Origin: Pseudomonas sp. MH9.2
GTDB taxonomy: Bacteria; Pseudomonadota; Gammaproteobacteria; Pseudomonadales; Pseudomonadaceae
Direction: 5' to 3'
NCBI RefSeq assembly: GCF_034353875.1
Contig: NZ_CP133784.1
Location: 2,632,501 to 2,696,500, forward strand
Length of the DNA stretch: 64,000 nt
Position numbers and translations under genes: made by a program. A model generated the notes under the pieces. That model ran no database searches and was not told the origin of the DNA. It saw only the letters and a program-made list of their open reading frames with translations. Positions 30,640 to 42,415 of this stretch are shown here, one piece after another; positions within the stretch are counted from its first letter, which is position 1; every line of letters starts with the position of its first letter.

Positions 30640-31623
30640 ATGTCCTACACCTTTAGCGCAACGTTTCCCGCCTTATGCCTGTCGCTGATACTACCTTGTG
30701 CCTTGCCGGTAATGGCCGCTGATCCAGCGTCGGACAAACCGGCAGCCGAAGCCGTACCTGCAGAACGCCAACTGTTGCTGGACCGCAGCCAGGAGGACAC
30801 CCTCGCCCTCCAACGCCAACTGCCGCAACAGGAACAACAAGAGTTGCAGGCCGACAGCGGTAGCTTCCTCGCCCTGTGGAAACCCGCCAACGTCGCTCAA
30901 CCCAAGGGCGCAGTGATCATCATCCCGGGGGCTGGCGAATCGGCGGACTGGCCACAGGCGGTAGGGCCCCTGCGGCGCAAATTTCCCGATGCTGGCTGGG
31001 ACAGCTTGAGCCTGACCCTGCCAGATACGGCCAACGGCGGCAGCTTGCCACGCATCGAAGAAACCGTGGCTGTCGTAGATCAAACTGCAGCGGACAAGGA
31101 CGCCAAAACCGGCGAGTCCTCAAAAAAAGCCGACCCCGCGAGCACTGCCGAAGCCGACGCAGCTGACAAAGTGGCGCGCGCAGCTGCCGCTGAAGAGCAC
31201 GCCAAGGCTGAGGCCGAGCGCATTTTCGCCCGCATTGAAAGCGCCATCGCCTACGCGCAACAGCAAAAAGCCCGCAGCATTGTATTAGTCGGGCATGGCA
31301 GCGGCGCCTATTGGGCCGCCCGCTACTTGAGCGAGCGACCGTCGCCAAACATCCAGAAACTGGTCATGGTATCGGCGCAAGAGCCATCCAACACCAAGCC
31401 GTCCCTGGATGAACTGGCGACAACGCTGAACGTAAAAACGGCGGACTTCGTCTACAAGGACTTGCCGCAATACCGCCAGGCGGCACTGCAACGCCTGCAA
31501 GCGAGCAAACGCACGAAAAACAAAGGCTACACGCAGGTCGCGCTGACGGCATTGCCGGGCAACAACACCGCCGAACAGGAGCAACTGTTCCGGCGCATTC
31601 GTGGCTGGCTGGAGGCCAAGTAA
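30640..31623 (+). CDS. DUF3530 family protein, exported alpha/beta-hydrolase-like
   Basis: 327 aa. Signal peptide at residues 1-26 (LCLSLILPCALPVMAA). Hydrolase-like segments: AVIIIPGAGESADWP near residue 95 and VLVGHGSGAYWAARYL with the nucleophile-elbow pattern GHGSG, so the serine is present. Residues about 150-200 are a low-complexity Ala/Glu/Lys-rich linker that splits the domain. The start ATG 30640 has GGA 9 bases upstream. Divergent from the kinase gene. Substrate unknown. Confidence 0.8.
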   Translation: MSYTFSATFPALCLSLILPCALPVMAADPASDKPAAEAVPAERQLLLDRSQEDTLALQRQLPQQEQQELQADSGSFLALWKPANVAQPKGAVIIIPGAGESADWPQAVGPLRRKFPDAGWDSLSLTLPDTANGGSLPRIEETVAVVDQTAADKDAKTGESSKKADPASTAEADAADKVARAAAAEEHAKAEAERIFARIESAIAYAQQQKARSIVLVGHGSGAYWAARYLSERPSPNIQKLVMVSAQEPSNTKPSLDELATTLNVKTADFVYKDLPQYRQAALQRLQASKRTKNKGYTQVALTALPGNNTAEQEQLFRRIRGWLEAK

Positions 31624-31728
31624 TGTAAGAACCCCCGCCACGCCTTTCGAGGCTGGGCTGTCGCGCAGCAAACCGGGGGCGCGTCTGACCTGCAGGACCG
31701 TCATGCGGCGCTGAGTCCAGCTATTTTG

Positions 31729-31745
31729 CGACTGCTGCGCAGTCG
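31729..31745. repeat. Short perfect inverted repeat in REP-like block
   Basis: CGACTGC / GCAGTCG with a 3-base spacer, followed 40 bases later by the REP-like palindrome. Similar GC-rich palindromes flank REP elements between pseudomonad genes. It sits in the convergent gap between the DUF3530 gene and djlA. Confidence 0.5.
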
Positions 31746-31778
31746 ATTCGCAGACAAGTCAGCGCCTACAGGGTCAAC

Positions 31779-31806
31779 TGTGGGAGTGAATTCATTCACG
31801 AAAGCG
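31779..31806. repeat. REP-like extragenic palindrome
   Basis: TGTGGGAGTGAATTCATTCACGAA-like block: a conserved GTGGGAG head followed by the palindrome GTGAAT-TC-ATTCAC and GAAAGCG. This matches in layout the common fluorescens-group REP (GTGGGAGC...GCGAAAGCG) with a diverged stem. Only this copy is evident in the window. Positioned between two convergent genes, the usual place for REPs. Confidence 0.65.
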
Positions 31807-31825
31807 ATCCACCTGACACCTCTGA

Positions 31826-32593
31826 TCAGCGAAAATCCCGCCGCTCGCGAATCAGCATATAGGCTTGATGCAGATCACGGGTTTTCTCGGTGGCTTCGCG
31901 CACCTGCAAAAGGCTGGCCCCTGTACCCGCCACTTTATCCGGGTGGTGGCGGCTGAGCAGACGTCGATAAGCGCGCTTGATCTGCGCCGGCTCTGCGTCC
32001 GCTGCCACGCCCAGCAACTGCAGCGCCTCTTGATAGTCATCACCGCTACGGGTTAATGGCTTTTTGTGCGGATCGTACTCGCCGGCTAATGCCTGAACGC
32101 TTGGCGCTGCCCAGCCCAACCATTTGCCCCACAGCACAATCAACTCAGTTTCGATCCGTGACACCTTGCCGTCGGCCCAGGCCATGCGCCAGCACGCTCG
32201 CAGCAACCCTTCGGCGGCATGCGGCTGGGTCTTCATGCGGCCCAGGTGCCCACGCAGGCGGTCGCGCCCTTCCTTGCCGCGATTGAAGGCCAGAATCGCA
32301 CGACGCTGCGCCGGCTCACTCAGGCCCAGTCGACGCATTTCCACGCGAGCCTGCTGAATATGCCCATCAACCACTCGCCCATCACTCTTGGCCAAACGAC
32401 CGAGCAGAATGAACAGCAACTCATCGTCACGCGGGACCTTGCGTCCACCCAGTCGCTGACGCAGATGTGCCCAGCTGTGCAACTCCAGACGCCGATCAAG
32501 CGCCTGTCCGAGCAACGCCCCCAGCAGCGCGCCCGGAATGCTGGCGATAGCAAAACCGGCGCCAGCGCCAATCAACGTGCCTGGCCACAGCAT
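31826..32593 (-). CDS. djlA: DjlA-type membrane-anchored J-domain co-chaperone
   Basis: 255 aa. N-terminal glycine-rich membrane segment (LIGAGAGFAIASIPGALLGALLG), TerB-like helical domain in the middle (residues about 55-170), and a C-terminal J-domain with the HPD motif in SRHHPDKVAGTG. Stimulates DnaK at the inner membrane. Immediately follows murU (start of djlA at 32593, murU stop at 32594), so the two are tightly packed on the same strand. Confidence 0.87.
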   Translation of the reverse strand: MLWPGTLIGAGAGFAIASIPGALLGALLGQALDRRLELHSWAHLRQRLGGRKVPRDDELLFILLGRLAKSDGRVVDGHIQQARVEMRRLGLSEPAQRRAILAFNRGKEGRDRLRGHLGRMKTQPHAAEGLLRACWRMAWADGKVSRIETELIVLWGKWLGWAAPSVQALAGEYDPHKKPLTRSGDDYQEALQLLGVAADAEPAQIKRAYRRLLSRHHPDKVAGTGASLLQVREATEKTRDLHQAYMLIRERRDFR

Positions 32594-34322
<1,729 letters not shown>

Positions 34323-34450
34323 TGCTAGGGTCTCCGACGGCGCTAGCCGTCAAGCGGGTCATGCTTTATTATCCGACATCTTTTTCAGCCCATCGAGAGG
34401 CGTGCGGCCCCCCGCCGGCAGATGGCACGCAGGAAGCCCGGACTAATAAG

Positions 34451-37249
34451 ATGGCATTGAAATCCCCCGCGTTCCGTAAAAAATTTCCGTTGCTCGTAAC
34501 CGGCAGTTTGCTGGCGATGCAACCTCTAGCCACTCAATTCGTGGTTGCCGCGGAACAGTATGACTGCTCAGTCTCTGCTTCGGGCACCTGGGATTGCGCG
34601 CCGAAAGCCAACGCTGCTCAACTGCCGCCGCGGCCCGTGCATAGCACGGACGCTGTTAGTTCGACCGGCCAAGGCCCTTCGGACAGCGGTTCCCGTGGCG
34701 GCGAAAAAGCCACCCCCACACTGGTCACCGAAGCCAAAGGCCGAGGCCTGAAGTCGCGCAGTGCTGACTACAGCCACCTGGATTGGGTTCCGCGGGAGAA
34801 ACTTACCCCGGCTCAATTGGCCGAAACAGGCCCCTATTGTTCAGGTGCCTACGTCGAGCCGATCCGTCCTGGCATGAATGACAAGACGAAGATGAGCGAC
34901 GCGCCGATGTTCGTCGGTGCCAAGGCCTCTCGTTATCAACAGGAAGAACAGGTCGCGACCCTGGCCGGTGACGTCGTATTGCGTCAAGGTGGCCTACAGG
35001 CGGAGTCTGAGGAAGCCAGCCTTTATCAGACAGAAAACCGTGGCGAACTGAACGGCAATGTCCGTCTTCGCCAGAACGGCGCCCTGATCGTGGGTGACCA
35101 CGCCGAGATGCAGCTCGATACCGGCGAAGCCAAAGTCGACAACGCCGAATACGTGATGCATAAGTCCAATGTCCGTGGGAGCGCGCTGTACGCCAAGCGT
35201 GCCGAGAACGCGATCATTCGACTCAAGGACGGCACTTACACCACCTGCGAACCGAGCAGCAACGCATGGGAAATCAAGGGTAATAACATCACCTTGAACC
35301 CGGCCACGGGTTTCGGTACCGCGACCAACGCGACGCTGCGGGTCAAAGACATACCGATTTTCTACACCCCGTACATTTATTTCCCGATCGATGATCGTCG
35401 TCAGTCTGGTTTCCTGCCTCCGTCTATCAGCAGCAACAGCAAGACGGGCCTGATGCTGGTTACGCCGTATTACTTCAACCTGGCACCGAACTACGATGCC
35501 ACGTTGTACCCGCGCTACATGGGTAAACGCGGTTTGTTGATGGAAGGTGAGTTCCGCTACCTGACCAAAACATCCGAGGGCCAAGTAGGCGCCGCGTACC
35601 TCAACGATAAAGACAATGATCGCCAACTGCAGACGGACTACAAAGACACGCGCTGGATGATCAACTGGCAGCACAAGGGCGGTCTGGATTCGCGCCTGAT
35701 GAGTCAGGTCGACTACACCGACATCAGCGATCCGTACTACTTCCAGGATTTGCAGACCGATCAGATTGGTATCAAGAACACTGACTACATCAATCAGCAA
35801 GGTTCCCTGACCTGGCGCGGCGATACCTACACCGCACGGTTCAACATGCAGGCCTTCAAGCTGGCGACCGTTGCGGATATCACACCGTACAATCGCCTGC
35901 CGCAACTCACCATCAATGGTGCGCTGCCGTATCATCCGGGCGGGTTGAACTTCGCTTACGAGACCGAAGCTGTACGTTTTGACCGGAATCTGGAGACAGG
36001 TAATTTTGTCGACCAGAATGGCGGAGTCAGTCCACGCCTCGATACCAACGTAGCCGGCCTCGCGCGTGCCAACGGTGATCGCCTGAATCTTGCGCCTGCT
36101 GTCAGCTTGCCGCTGAACTGGACGTATGGCTTTATCAAGCCGTCGCTCAAATATGTTTATACCAAGTACGATCTGAGTCTTGATAGCCAAGGTAAAGACT
36201 ATCTATTGTCGAACGCGAACCTGACATCGCCTACCCAGGAGACGTTCAACAGCTCGCAAGATCGTGCCATACCGATTGCCAGCATCGACAGCGGCCTGTA
36301 CTTCGACAGGGACACCCAGTGGTTCGGCAAAAATTACCGCCAGACATTGGAACCACGCCTGTTCTACCTCTACGTGCCGGATAAAGACCAGAACGACATC
36401 CCGGTTTTCGATACCGCCGAAACCACGTTCAACTATGCATCGCTGTTCCGCGACAATCGTTTCGTGGGCTCCGACCGTATTGGTGACGAGAACAAGCTGT
36501 CCTTGGGCATCACCAACCGCTGGATTGAAGACAATGGCTTCGAACGCCAACGCTTCAGCATCGGTCAAGCGATGTACTTCAAGGATCGCAAGGTACAACT
36601 GCCAGGCATTGATTACCGTACGCGTGCCGATGCTCTGGCCAACGTATCGCCTTATGCACTGGAATACGAATACCGCTTCAACCGCGACTGGCGCGCGACG
36701 TCCGATTTCAACTGGGATCCGGACAGCCGCAGCACCCGTTCTGGCAGCGCGATGATGCACTACCAGCCTGAAGACAGCCCAGGCAAGATCATCAACGCCG
36801 GTTACCGCTACCGTAATGACCTGGTACGTTATGACCAGAGCACCGGTAAGTGGAACGTTGGTGGTGGCGATTACGGCACCCCAGGCCAACCGGGCTATGT
36901 GAAGGATTACTACAAAATCCAGCAACACGACTTCTCGGTGATCTGGCCAATCGTGCCGCAATGGAGCGCGATCAGCCGCTGGCAGTTCGACTACAACCGC
37001 AACCGTACCCTCGAAGCCTTTGGTGGCTTTGAATATGACAACTGCTGCTGGAAGCTGCGTCTGATCAACCGTTACTGGGTTAACTATGACGAGTTCAGCC
37101 AACAAGCGCCTCAGAACGAAAAAGGCGACCACGGCATTTTCTTACAAGTTGTGTTGAAGGGACTGGGCGGTGTTACTGGCGCCAAAGTTGAATCCTTCCT
37201 CGACAAAGGCATTCAGGGTTATCAAGAACGTGAAGACAAAGCTTTCTAA
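34451..37249 (+). CDS. lptD: LPS assembly outer-membrane protein LptD
   Basis: Outer-membrane beta-barrel that, with LptE, inserts LPS into the outer leaflet. 932 aa. Signal peptide to about residue 33 ([21 protein letters not shown]). N-terminal OstA/jellyroll domain around residues 160-280 ([21 protein letters not shown]), then the long barrel. Two cysteines after the signal ([14 protein letters not shown]) and a CC pair in [16 protein letters not shown] provide the family disulfides. The frame is open to 34322 but ATG 34451 gives the normal N-terminus. It overlaps surA by 20 bases. Confidence 0.95.
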   Translation: MALKSPAFRKKFPLLVTGSLLAMQPLATQFVVAAEQYDCSVSASGTWDCAPKANAAQLPPRPVHSTDAVSSTGQGPSDSGSRGGEKATPTLVTEAKGRGLKSRSADYSHLDWVPREKLTPAQLAETGPYCSGAYVEPIRPGMNDKTKMSDAPMFVGAKASRYQQEEQVATLAGDVVLRQGGLQAESEEASLYQTENRGELNGNVRLRQNGALIVGDHAEMQLDTGEAKVDNAEYVMHKSNVRGSALYAKRAENAIIRLKDGTYTTCEPSSNAWEIKGNNITLNPATGFGTATNATLRVKDIPIFYTPYIYFPIDDRRQSGFLPPSISSNSKTGLMLVTPYYFNLAPNYDATLYPRYMGKRGLLMEGEFRYLTKTSEGQVGAAYLNDKDNDRQLQTDYKDTRWMINWQHKGGLDSRLMSQVDYTDISDPYYFQDLQTDQIGIKNTDYINQQGSLTWRGDTYTARFNMQAFKLATVADITPYNRLPQLTINGALPYHPGGLNFAYETEAVRFDRNLETGNFVDQNGGVSPRLDTNVAGLARANGDRLNLAPAVSLPLNWTYGFIKPSLKYVYTKYDLSLDSQGKDYLLSNANLTSPTQETFNSSQDRAIPIASIDSGLYFDRDTQWFGKNYRQTLEPRLFYLYVPDKDQNDIPVFDTAETTFNYASLFRDNRFVGSDRIGDENKLSLGITNRWIEDNGFERQRFSIGQAMYFKDRKVQLPGIDYRTRADALANVSPYALEYEYRFNRDWRATSDFNWDPDSRSTRSGSAMMHYQPEDSPGKIINAGYRYRNDLVRYDQSTGKWNVGGGDYGTPGQPGYVKDYYKIQQHDFSVIWPIVPQWSAISRWQFDYNRNRTLEAFGGFEYDNCCWKLRLINRYWVNYDEFSQQAPQNEKGDHGIFLQVVLKGLGGVTGAKVESFLDKGIQGYQEREDKAF

Positions 37250-38570
37250 CTGTCTGCGCCCGCTCATGTTGGGCGCGCTACTCCTGGGCACCGCAGCGCA
37301 TGCTGCGGTGCAGCCCCTCGACAAGGTCGTGGCCATCGTCGATAACGACGTGATCATGCAAAGCCAGCTGGACCAGCGGGTCCGTGAGGTACAGCAAACC
37401 ATTGCCAAACGTGGCTCTGGTGTGCCGCCTGCGAGCGTTCTGGACCAGCAAGTGCTCGAGCGCCTGATCGTGGAGAATATCCAGCTACAAATCGGTGATC
37501 GCTCCGGCATCCGGATCACCGATGAAGAGCTGAACCAGGCCATCGGGACCATTGCCCAACGCAACAACATGAGCCTGGATCAATTCCGCGCCGCGTTGGC
37601 TCATGACGGCTTGTCCTATAACGACGCTCGCGAACAGGTCCGCCGGGAAATGATCATCAGCCGGGTGCGTCAGCGCCGGGTTCAGGAGCGTATCCAGGTA
37701 TCGGAACAGGAAGTGAAGAACTTCCTGGCTTCCGATATGGGCAAGATGCAAATGTCCGAGGAATACCACCTCGCCAACATCCTGATCGCCACTCCCGACA
37801 GCGCGTCTTCGTCGGCGATCCAGGCGGCGGCCAGCGACGCCAAGGATGTTTACGATCAACTCAAGCGCGGCGCTGACTTCGGCCAGATGGCGATTGCCAA
37901 GTCCAAAAGCGAAAACGCATTGGACGGCGGTGATATGGGCTGGCGCAAAGCCGCTCAGTTGCCACCACCGTTCGGCGAAATGCTGGGCTCCATGCCGGTT
38001 GGCGATGTAACACCGCCAGCACGCACACCCGGTGGTTTCATTATCCTGAAGCTGTTGGAAAAGCGCGGCGGCCAGGGTAAATCGCTGATGCGTGATGAAG
38101 TGCACGTACGCCACATCCTGATCAAACCGAGCGAAATCCGCAGCGAAGAAGAAACGCATCGTCTGGCCGAGCGCTTGTATGAGCGCATCAAGAATGGCGA
38201 CGACTTTGGTGAGCTGGCAAAAAGCTTCTCCGAAGACCCGGGCTCTGCACTCAATGGTGGCGACCTGAACTGGGTCGATCCAAACTCCTTGGTTCCTGAA
38301 TTCCGCGAAGTCATGGCCAATACTCAAGCCGGCGAATTGTCCAAACCGTTCAAAACGCCTTACGGCTGGCATGTTCTTGAAGTCCTTGGCCGCCGCGCCA
38401 CCGACAGCACGGATCAAGCCCGTGACCAGCAGGCACTGACGGTGCTGCGCAACCGTAAATACGATGAAGAGCTGCAAACCTGGCTGCGTCAGATTCGCGA
38501 CGAAGCCTACGTTGAGATCAAGCTCCCAGGCGCTGAGCAGACCGGCCAAGCTGGTCAGGCTGTGCAGTGA
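37230..38570 (+). CDS. surA: Periplasmic chaperone / peptidyl-prolyl isomerase SurA
   Basis: Guides outer-membrane proteins, including LptD, across the periplasm. 446 aa from GTG 37230, inside the end of lptD. Signal peptide ([15 protein letters not shown]), N-terminal chaperone domain, then two parvulin domains (around [14 protein letters not shown] and [15 protein letters not shown]). The frame is open back to 37170, but (M)[11 protein letters not shown] is the family start. Its stop overlaps the pdxA start by 4 bases. Confidence 0.95.
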   Translation: MKTKLSNCLRPLMLGALLLGTAAHAAVQPLDKVVAIVDNDVIMQSQLDQRVREVQQTIAKRGSGVPPASVLDQQVLERLIVENIQLQIGDRSGIRITDEELNQAIGTIAQRNNMSLDQFRAALAHDGLSYNDAREQVRREMIISRVRQRRVQERIQVSEQEVKNFLASDMGKMQMSEEYHLANILIATPDSASSSAIQAAASDAKDVYDQLKRGADFGQMAIAKSKSENALDGGDMGWRKAAQLPPPFGEMLGSMPVGDVTPPARTPGGFIILKLLEKRGGQGKSLMRDEVHVRHILIKPSEIRSEEETHRLAERLYERIKNGDDFGELAKSFSEDPGSALNGGDLNWVDPNSLVPEFREVMANTQAGELSKPFKTPYGWHVLEVLGRRATDSTDQARDQQALTVLRNRKYDEELQTWLRQIRDEAYVEIKLPGAEQTGQAGQAVQ

Positions 38571-39556
38571 AGCCACAGCGCTTTGCTCTGACACCCGGCG
38601 AGCCGGCCGGTATAGGTCCCGACCTGTGCCTGCTGCTCGCCTCGCAACCTCAGCCGCACCCCCTGATTGCCATTACCAGCCGTGACCTGCTCCTGGAGCG
38701 GGCCGCGTTGCTGGGTGTGGCCGTCAATCTGCTGCCGGTGACCCCCGATGCCTGGCCAGACTTGCCCGCCCCGGCTGGCAGCCTGTACGTCTGGGACACG
38801 CCCTTGCAGGCGCCTGTGACCGCAGGCCAACTGGACAAAGCCAATGCTGCCTTTGTGCTGCAGACGCTGACCCGCGCCGGACAGGGCTGCATTGATGGCG
38901 ACTTTGCCGGGATGATTACCGCACCGGTGCATAAGGGCGTCATCAACGAATCAGGCATCGTCTTTTCAGGCCACACCGAATTCCTCGCCGAGCTGACACA
39001 CACCGAACAGGTCGTGATGATGCTCGCCACCGGCGACTTGCGCGTAGCACTGGTGACCACTCACCTGCCGCTGCGTGAGGTGGCCGATGCGATCACGCCG
39101 GAGCGACTGGAGCGCGTTACGCGTATCCTCCACGCCGATCTGGTCAACAAGTTTGGCATTGCCCAGCCACGCATTCTGGTCTGCGGGCTCAACCCGCATG
39201 CCGGCGAAGGCGGACACCTGGGCCGCGAAGAAATCGACATCATTGAACCTACTCTGGAGCGTCTGCGCAGTGAGGGCCTTGATTTGCGCGGCCCACTGCC
39301 TGCCGACACTCTGTTTACCCCCAAATATCTGGAGCACTGCGATGCAGTGCTGGCGATGTACCACGACCAGGGCCTTCCCGTACTGAAGTACAAAGGTTTC
39401 GGTGCCGCCGTCAACGTGACGCTGGGCTTGCCGATCATCCGCACATCAGTGGATCACGGCACCGCACTGGATCTGGCCGGCAGCGGCAAGATCGACACCG
39501 GCAGCCTGAAGGTCGCCCTGGAAACCGCCTACCAGATGGCCGAGACGCATTCATGA
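38567..39556 (+). CDS. pdxA: 4-hydroxythreonine-4-phosphate dehydrogenase
   Basis: NAD-dependent oxidation in pyridoxal phosphate synthesis. 329 aa. N-terminal [15 protein letters not shown]; metal-binding histidines in [28 protein letters not shown] and [15 protein letters not shown] start overlapping the surA stop (GTGA) and its own stop overlapping the rsmA start by 4 bases, so translation is coupled through surA-pdxA-rsmA. Confidence 0.96.
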   Translation: MKPQRFALTPGEPAGIGPDLCLLLASQPQPHPLIAITSRDLLLERAALLGVAVNLLPVTPDAWPDLPAPAGSLYVWDTPLQAPVTAGQLDKANAAFVLQTLTRAGQGCIDGDFAGMITAPVHKGVINESGIVFSGHTEFLAELTHTEQVVMMLATGDLRVALVTTHLPLREVADAITPERLERVTRILHADLVNKFGIAQPRILVCGLNPHAGEGGHLGREEIDIIEPTLERLRSEGLDLRGPLPADTLFTPKYLEHCDAVLAMYHDQGLPVLKYKGFGAAVNVTLGLPIIRTSVDHGTALDLAGSGKIDTGSLKVALETAYQMAETHS

Positions 39557-40359
39557 CCGAGCAATTCCAACACCGGGCGCGCAAGCGTTTCGGGCAAAAC
39601 TTCCTGCACGACGCGGGTGTGATCGATAAAATTCTGCGTGCGATTCGCGCCCGCCCGGAAGATCGCCTGCTGGAAATCGGCCCGGGCCAAGGCGCCCTGA
39701 CCGAAGGCCTGCTCAACAGCGGCGCACAACTGGATGTGGTTGAGCTGGACAAGGACCTGATCCCGATCCTCACGCATCAGTTTGGCAACAAACCCAACTT
39801 CCATCTGCATCAGGGCGACGCACTGAAGTTCGACTTCACCAGTCTGAACCCGGCGCCGAACAGCCTGAGAGTCGTTGGCAACCTGCCGTACAACATCTCC
39901 ACGCCGCTGATCTTCCATCTGCTGCAGAACGCCAATCTGATCCGCGACATGCACTTCATGCTGCAAAAAGAAGTGGTCCAGCGTCTCGCCGCAGGCCCTG
40001 GCGGTGGTGATTATGGTCGTCTGTCGATCATGGTTCAGTACCACTGCCGCGTCGAACACCTGTTCAACGTTGGGCCTGGTGCGTTCAATCCGCCACCTAA
40101 AGTCGACTCGGCCATTGTGCGCCTGGTGCCACACGACGTCCTGCCGCACCCGGCCAAGGATCATCGCTTACTCGAACGCGTCGTACGTGAAGCCTTCAAT
40201 CAGCGCCGCAAGACCCTGCGCAATACACTCAAGGCTTTGCTCAGCAGCGAAGAGATTACAGCTGCTGGCGTCGATGGCAGCCTGCGTCCAGAACAACTGG
40301 ACCTTGCAGCCTTTGTCCGCCTGGCGGACAAACTGAGCGAACAACCCATCGCAGAGTAA
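39553..40359 (+). CDS. rsmA: 16S rRNA dimethyladenosine transferase
   Basis: Methylates A1518 and A1519 of 16S rRNA. 268 aa. SAM-binding loop [14 protein letters not shown] and catalytic [10 protein letters not shown] are present; basic N-terminus [13 protein letters not shown] is typical of KsgA. Coupled to pdxA by a 4-base overlap. A large compound hairpin follows, ahead of apaG. Confidence 0.97.
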   Translation: MTEQFQHRARKRFGQNFLHDAGVIDKILRAIRARPEDRLLEIGPGQGALTEGLLNSGAQLDVVELDKDLIPILTHQFGNKPNFHLHQGDALKFDFTSLNPAPNSLRVVGNLPYNISTPLIFHLLQNANLIRDMHFMLQKEVVQRLAAGPGGGDYGRLSIMVQYHCRVEHLFNVGPGAFNPPPKVDSAIVRLVPHDVLPHPAKDHRLLERVVREAFNQRRKTLRNTLKALLSSEEITAAGVDGSLRPEQLDLAAFVRLADKLSEQPIAE

Positions 40360-40366
40360 AGTGTCC

Positions 40367-40441
40367 GGGTATCCAGGAGGTAAAAACGCCATTGCGGGCA
40401 CACAGCCCGCAGAGGGTTGGTTTTTTACCTCCTAAATACCC
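40367..40441. terminator. Nested inverted repeats between rsmA and apaG
   Basis: Three nested arms: GGGTAT / ATACCC (40367-40372, 40436-40441), AGGAGGTAAAAA / TTTTTACCTCCT (40375-40386, 40422-40433), and an inner hairpin GCGGGC-ACACA-GCCCGC (40394-40410). A T-run follows the inner hairpin. It can act as terminator after rsmA; the AGGAGG in one arm is not followed by a start codon. The 140-base gap holds nothing else recognised before the apaG leader. Confidence 0.65.
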
Positions 40442-40501
40442 TAGACTGGATTTCACCGGTATTGTCCGCCTTTCTCCGCTTTTGCTTTCAAGGCCTCTTG
40501 C

Positions 40502-40882
40502 ATGTCCGATCCCCGTTATCAGGTCGACGTCAGCGTCGTCACTCGCTTCCTCGTAGAACAGTCGCAACCCGAGCAGAACCGTTTCGCGTTCGCGTACACC
40601 GTCACGGTGCACAACAGTGGCGAACTGCCCGCAAAACTGCTCTCCCGGCACTGGGTCATCACCGACGGTGATGGTCATGTCGAGGAAGTTCGGGGGGATG
40701 GCGTGGTTGGCCAACAGCCCCTGATCAAGGCCGGGCAAAGCCATACCTACAGCAGCGGCACGGTCATGATGACGAAAGTCGGCAACATGCAAGGCAGTTA
40801 TCAAATGCTGGCCGAAGACGGCAAACGTTTCGAGGCAGTCATTGCACCCTTTCGCCTGGCGGTGCCCGGAGTCCTGCACTGA
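40502..40882 (+). CDS. apaG: Co2+/Mg2+ efflux-associated protein ApaG
   Basis: 126 aa, full length, single fibronectin-III-like domain ([20 protein letters not shown]...[24 protein letters not shown]). The biochemical role is unsettled; linked to metal resistance in enterobacteria. Its stop and the apaH start overlap by one base (TGATG), the usual apaGH coupling. Confidence 0.95.
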   Translation: MSDPRYQVDVSVVTRFLVEQSQPEQNRFAFAYTVTVHNSGELPAKLLSRHWVITDGDGHVEEVRGDGVVGQQPLIKAGQSHTYSSGTVMMTKVGNMQGSYQMLAEDGKRFEAVIAPFRLAVPGVLH

Positions 40883-41763
40883 TGGCGGTGTATGCCGTCG
40901 GTGACGTGCAAGGCTGCCTGGAACCCCTGCAATGCCTCCTCGAACATGTCGCCTTCGACCCGAGTAAAGACCGCCTGTGGCTGGTGGGGGATCTGGTCAA
41001 TCGCGGCCCGCAATCACTCGAAACCCTGCGTTTCCTGTTCGGCATTCGCAACGCGCTGGTCTGCGTGCTGGGCAACCATGATCTGCACTTGCTTGCGGCA
41101 TCGCGCAATATCGAGCGCCTCAGGAAAAGCGATACCCTGCGCGAAGTGCTTGAGGCACCTGATTGTGCCGACCTGCTTGACTGGCTACGCCAGCAAAAGC
41201 TCATGCATTACGACGCCGAACGCAATATCGCCATGGTGCATGCCGGCATCCCACCCCAGTGGACGCTGAAAAAAGCGCTCAAATGCGCCAGCGAAGTCGA
41301 AGAAGCACTGCGTGACGACAACCTGCTCGACCCTTTCCTCGATGGCATGTACGGCAACGAACCTGCCAAGTGGGACAAAGACCTGCGCGGCGTGACGCGA
41401 CTACGGGTGATCACCAACTACTTCACACGCATGCGTTTCTGCACCAGCGACGGCAAGCTCGACCTCAAAGGCAAGGAAGGTGCAGACACCGCCCCGCCCG
41501 GTTATGCCCCATGGTTCAGTTACAAGGATCGTAAAACCAGTGACGTGAAGATTATCTTCGGCCATTGGGCGGCCCTTGAAGGCAAGTGCACCGATCCCAA
41601 CGTGATTGCGCTCGACACGGGCTGTGTCTGGGGCAGCGCCATGACCTTGCTCAACGTTGATAGCGGTGAACTGCACCGATGCGATTGCGACAACAAGGGC
41701 CTGGCACGCGCCAATCCTGCCTCAATTGCGGGTGCCGGGTCACAAACCACCAGCCAGCGTTAG
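40882..41763 (+). CDS. apaH: Symmetrical bis(5'-nucleosyl)-tetraphosphatase
   Basis: Splits Ap4A into two ADP and also removes Np4 caps from RNA. 293 aa. Metallophosphatase motifs in order: [31 protein letters not shown]. Coupled to apaG; glpE follows 37 bases on with its own AAGGAG. Confidence 0.96.
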   Translation: MAVYAVGDVQGCLEPLQCLLEHVAFDPSKDRLWLVGDLVNRGPQSLETLRFLFGIRNALVCVLGNHDLHLLAASRNIERLRKSDTLREVLEAPDCADLLDWLRQQKLMHYDAERNIAMVHAGIPPQWTLKKALKCASEVEEALRDDNLLDPFLDGMYGNEPAKWDKDLRGVTRLRVITNYFTRMRFCTSDGKLDLKGKEGADTAPPGYAPWFSYKDRKTSDVKIIFGHWAALEGKCTDPNVIALDTGCVWGSAMTLLNVDSGELHRCDCDNKGLARANPASIAGAGSQTTSQR

Positions 41764-41800
41764 CATCCACTTTTCAGCCAAACCCCAAGGAGCCCAGTCC

Positions 41801-42130
41801 ATGACCGAGTTCAAGCGCATCCCTCCCGCGCAAGCCCATTCGCTGCGCGAACAAGGCGCCGTATTGGTCGACGTACGCGACCCTCAGGCGTTTGACGCCC
41901 AACACATCCCTGGCTCGCAGCGCCTGGATAACCACTCCATCGCCGACTTTATCGCCAAGGCCGATCTGGACAAACCCTTGGTGGTCGTCTGCTATCACGG
42001 CAACTCCAGCCAAAGCGCAGCAGCCTATCTCGTGGGGCAGGGTTTTTCGGACGTTTACAGCCTGGATGGCGGTTTCGAGTTATGGCGCAACACCTATCCC
42101 GACGAAACAGCGCAAAGCACCCCGGAATAA
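41801..42130 (+). CDS. glpE: Thiosulfate sulfurtransferase GlpE
   Basis: Single-domain rhodanese of 109 aa. The persulfide cysteine is in the active loop [15 protein letters not shown]-terminal [11 protein letters not shown] is the rhodanese start. AAGGAG lies 8 bases before ATG 41801; the longer open frame to 41657 runs inside apaH and is unlikely. Downstream stem CCCGC / GCGGG (about 42161-42177) may end the transcript. Confidence 0.93.
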   Translation: MTEFKRIPPAQAHSLREQGAVLVDVRDPQAFDAQHIPGSQRLDNHSIADFIAKADLDKPLVVVCYHGNSSQSAAAYLVGQGFSDVYSLDGGFELWRNTYPDETAQSTPE

Positions 42131-42415
42131 TTTTTTTATACCGCCCGATCCCGCGCCCCATGCGGGCTTGGGCCTCGAACTGATAAACGGTCAGACAGAC
42201 TTATTGCTCATCCCTTCTTTCTCTTTCTGATTCCGAACTATCCTTAGCCGTAGGCCATCCAAATCAGGGGAGAGCCGGTACACCGGCGCGCGGGTCATCG
42301 GTAGTAACTTTATGGTGTTCTGGGGGGTAAACAGCAGCTGGATTTCAGCTGTATGCCAGCATCGACATCGACTGACGATCCGCCGCCGGCTCCACGTATC
42401 GAGCGAGGTGACGTC

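Noticed and set aside
34994..36190. 398-codon minus-strand frame across lptD
   Set aside because: Antisense to a full-length lptD; no ribosome site or motif.
42131..42415. Sigma-54 promoter before prkA
   Set aside because: No GG-N10-GC pattern of acceptable match was found in the leader by eye.
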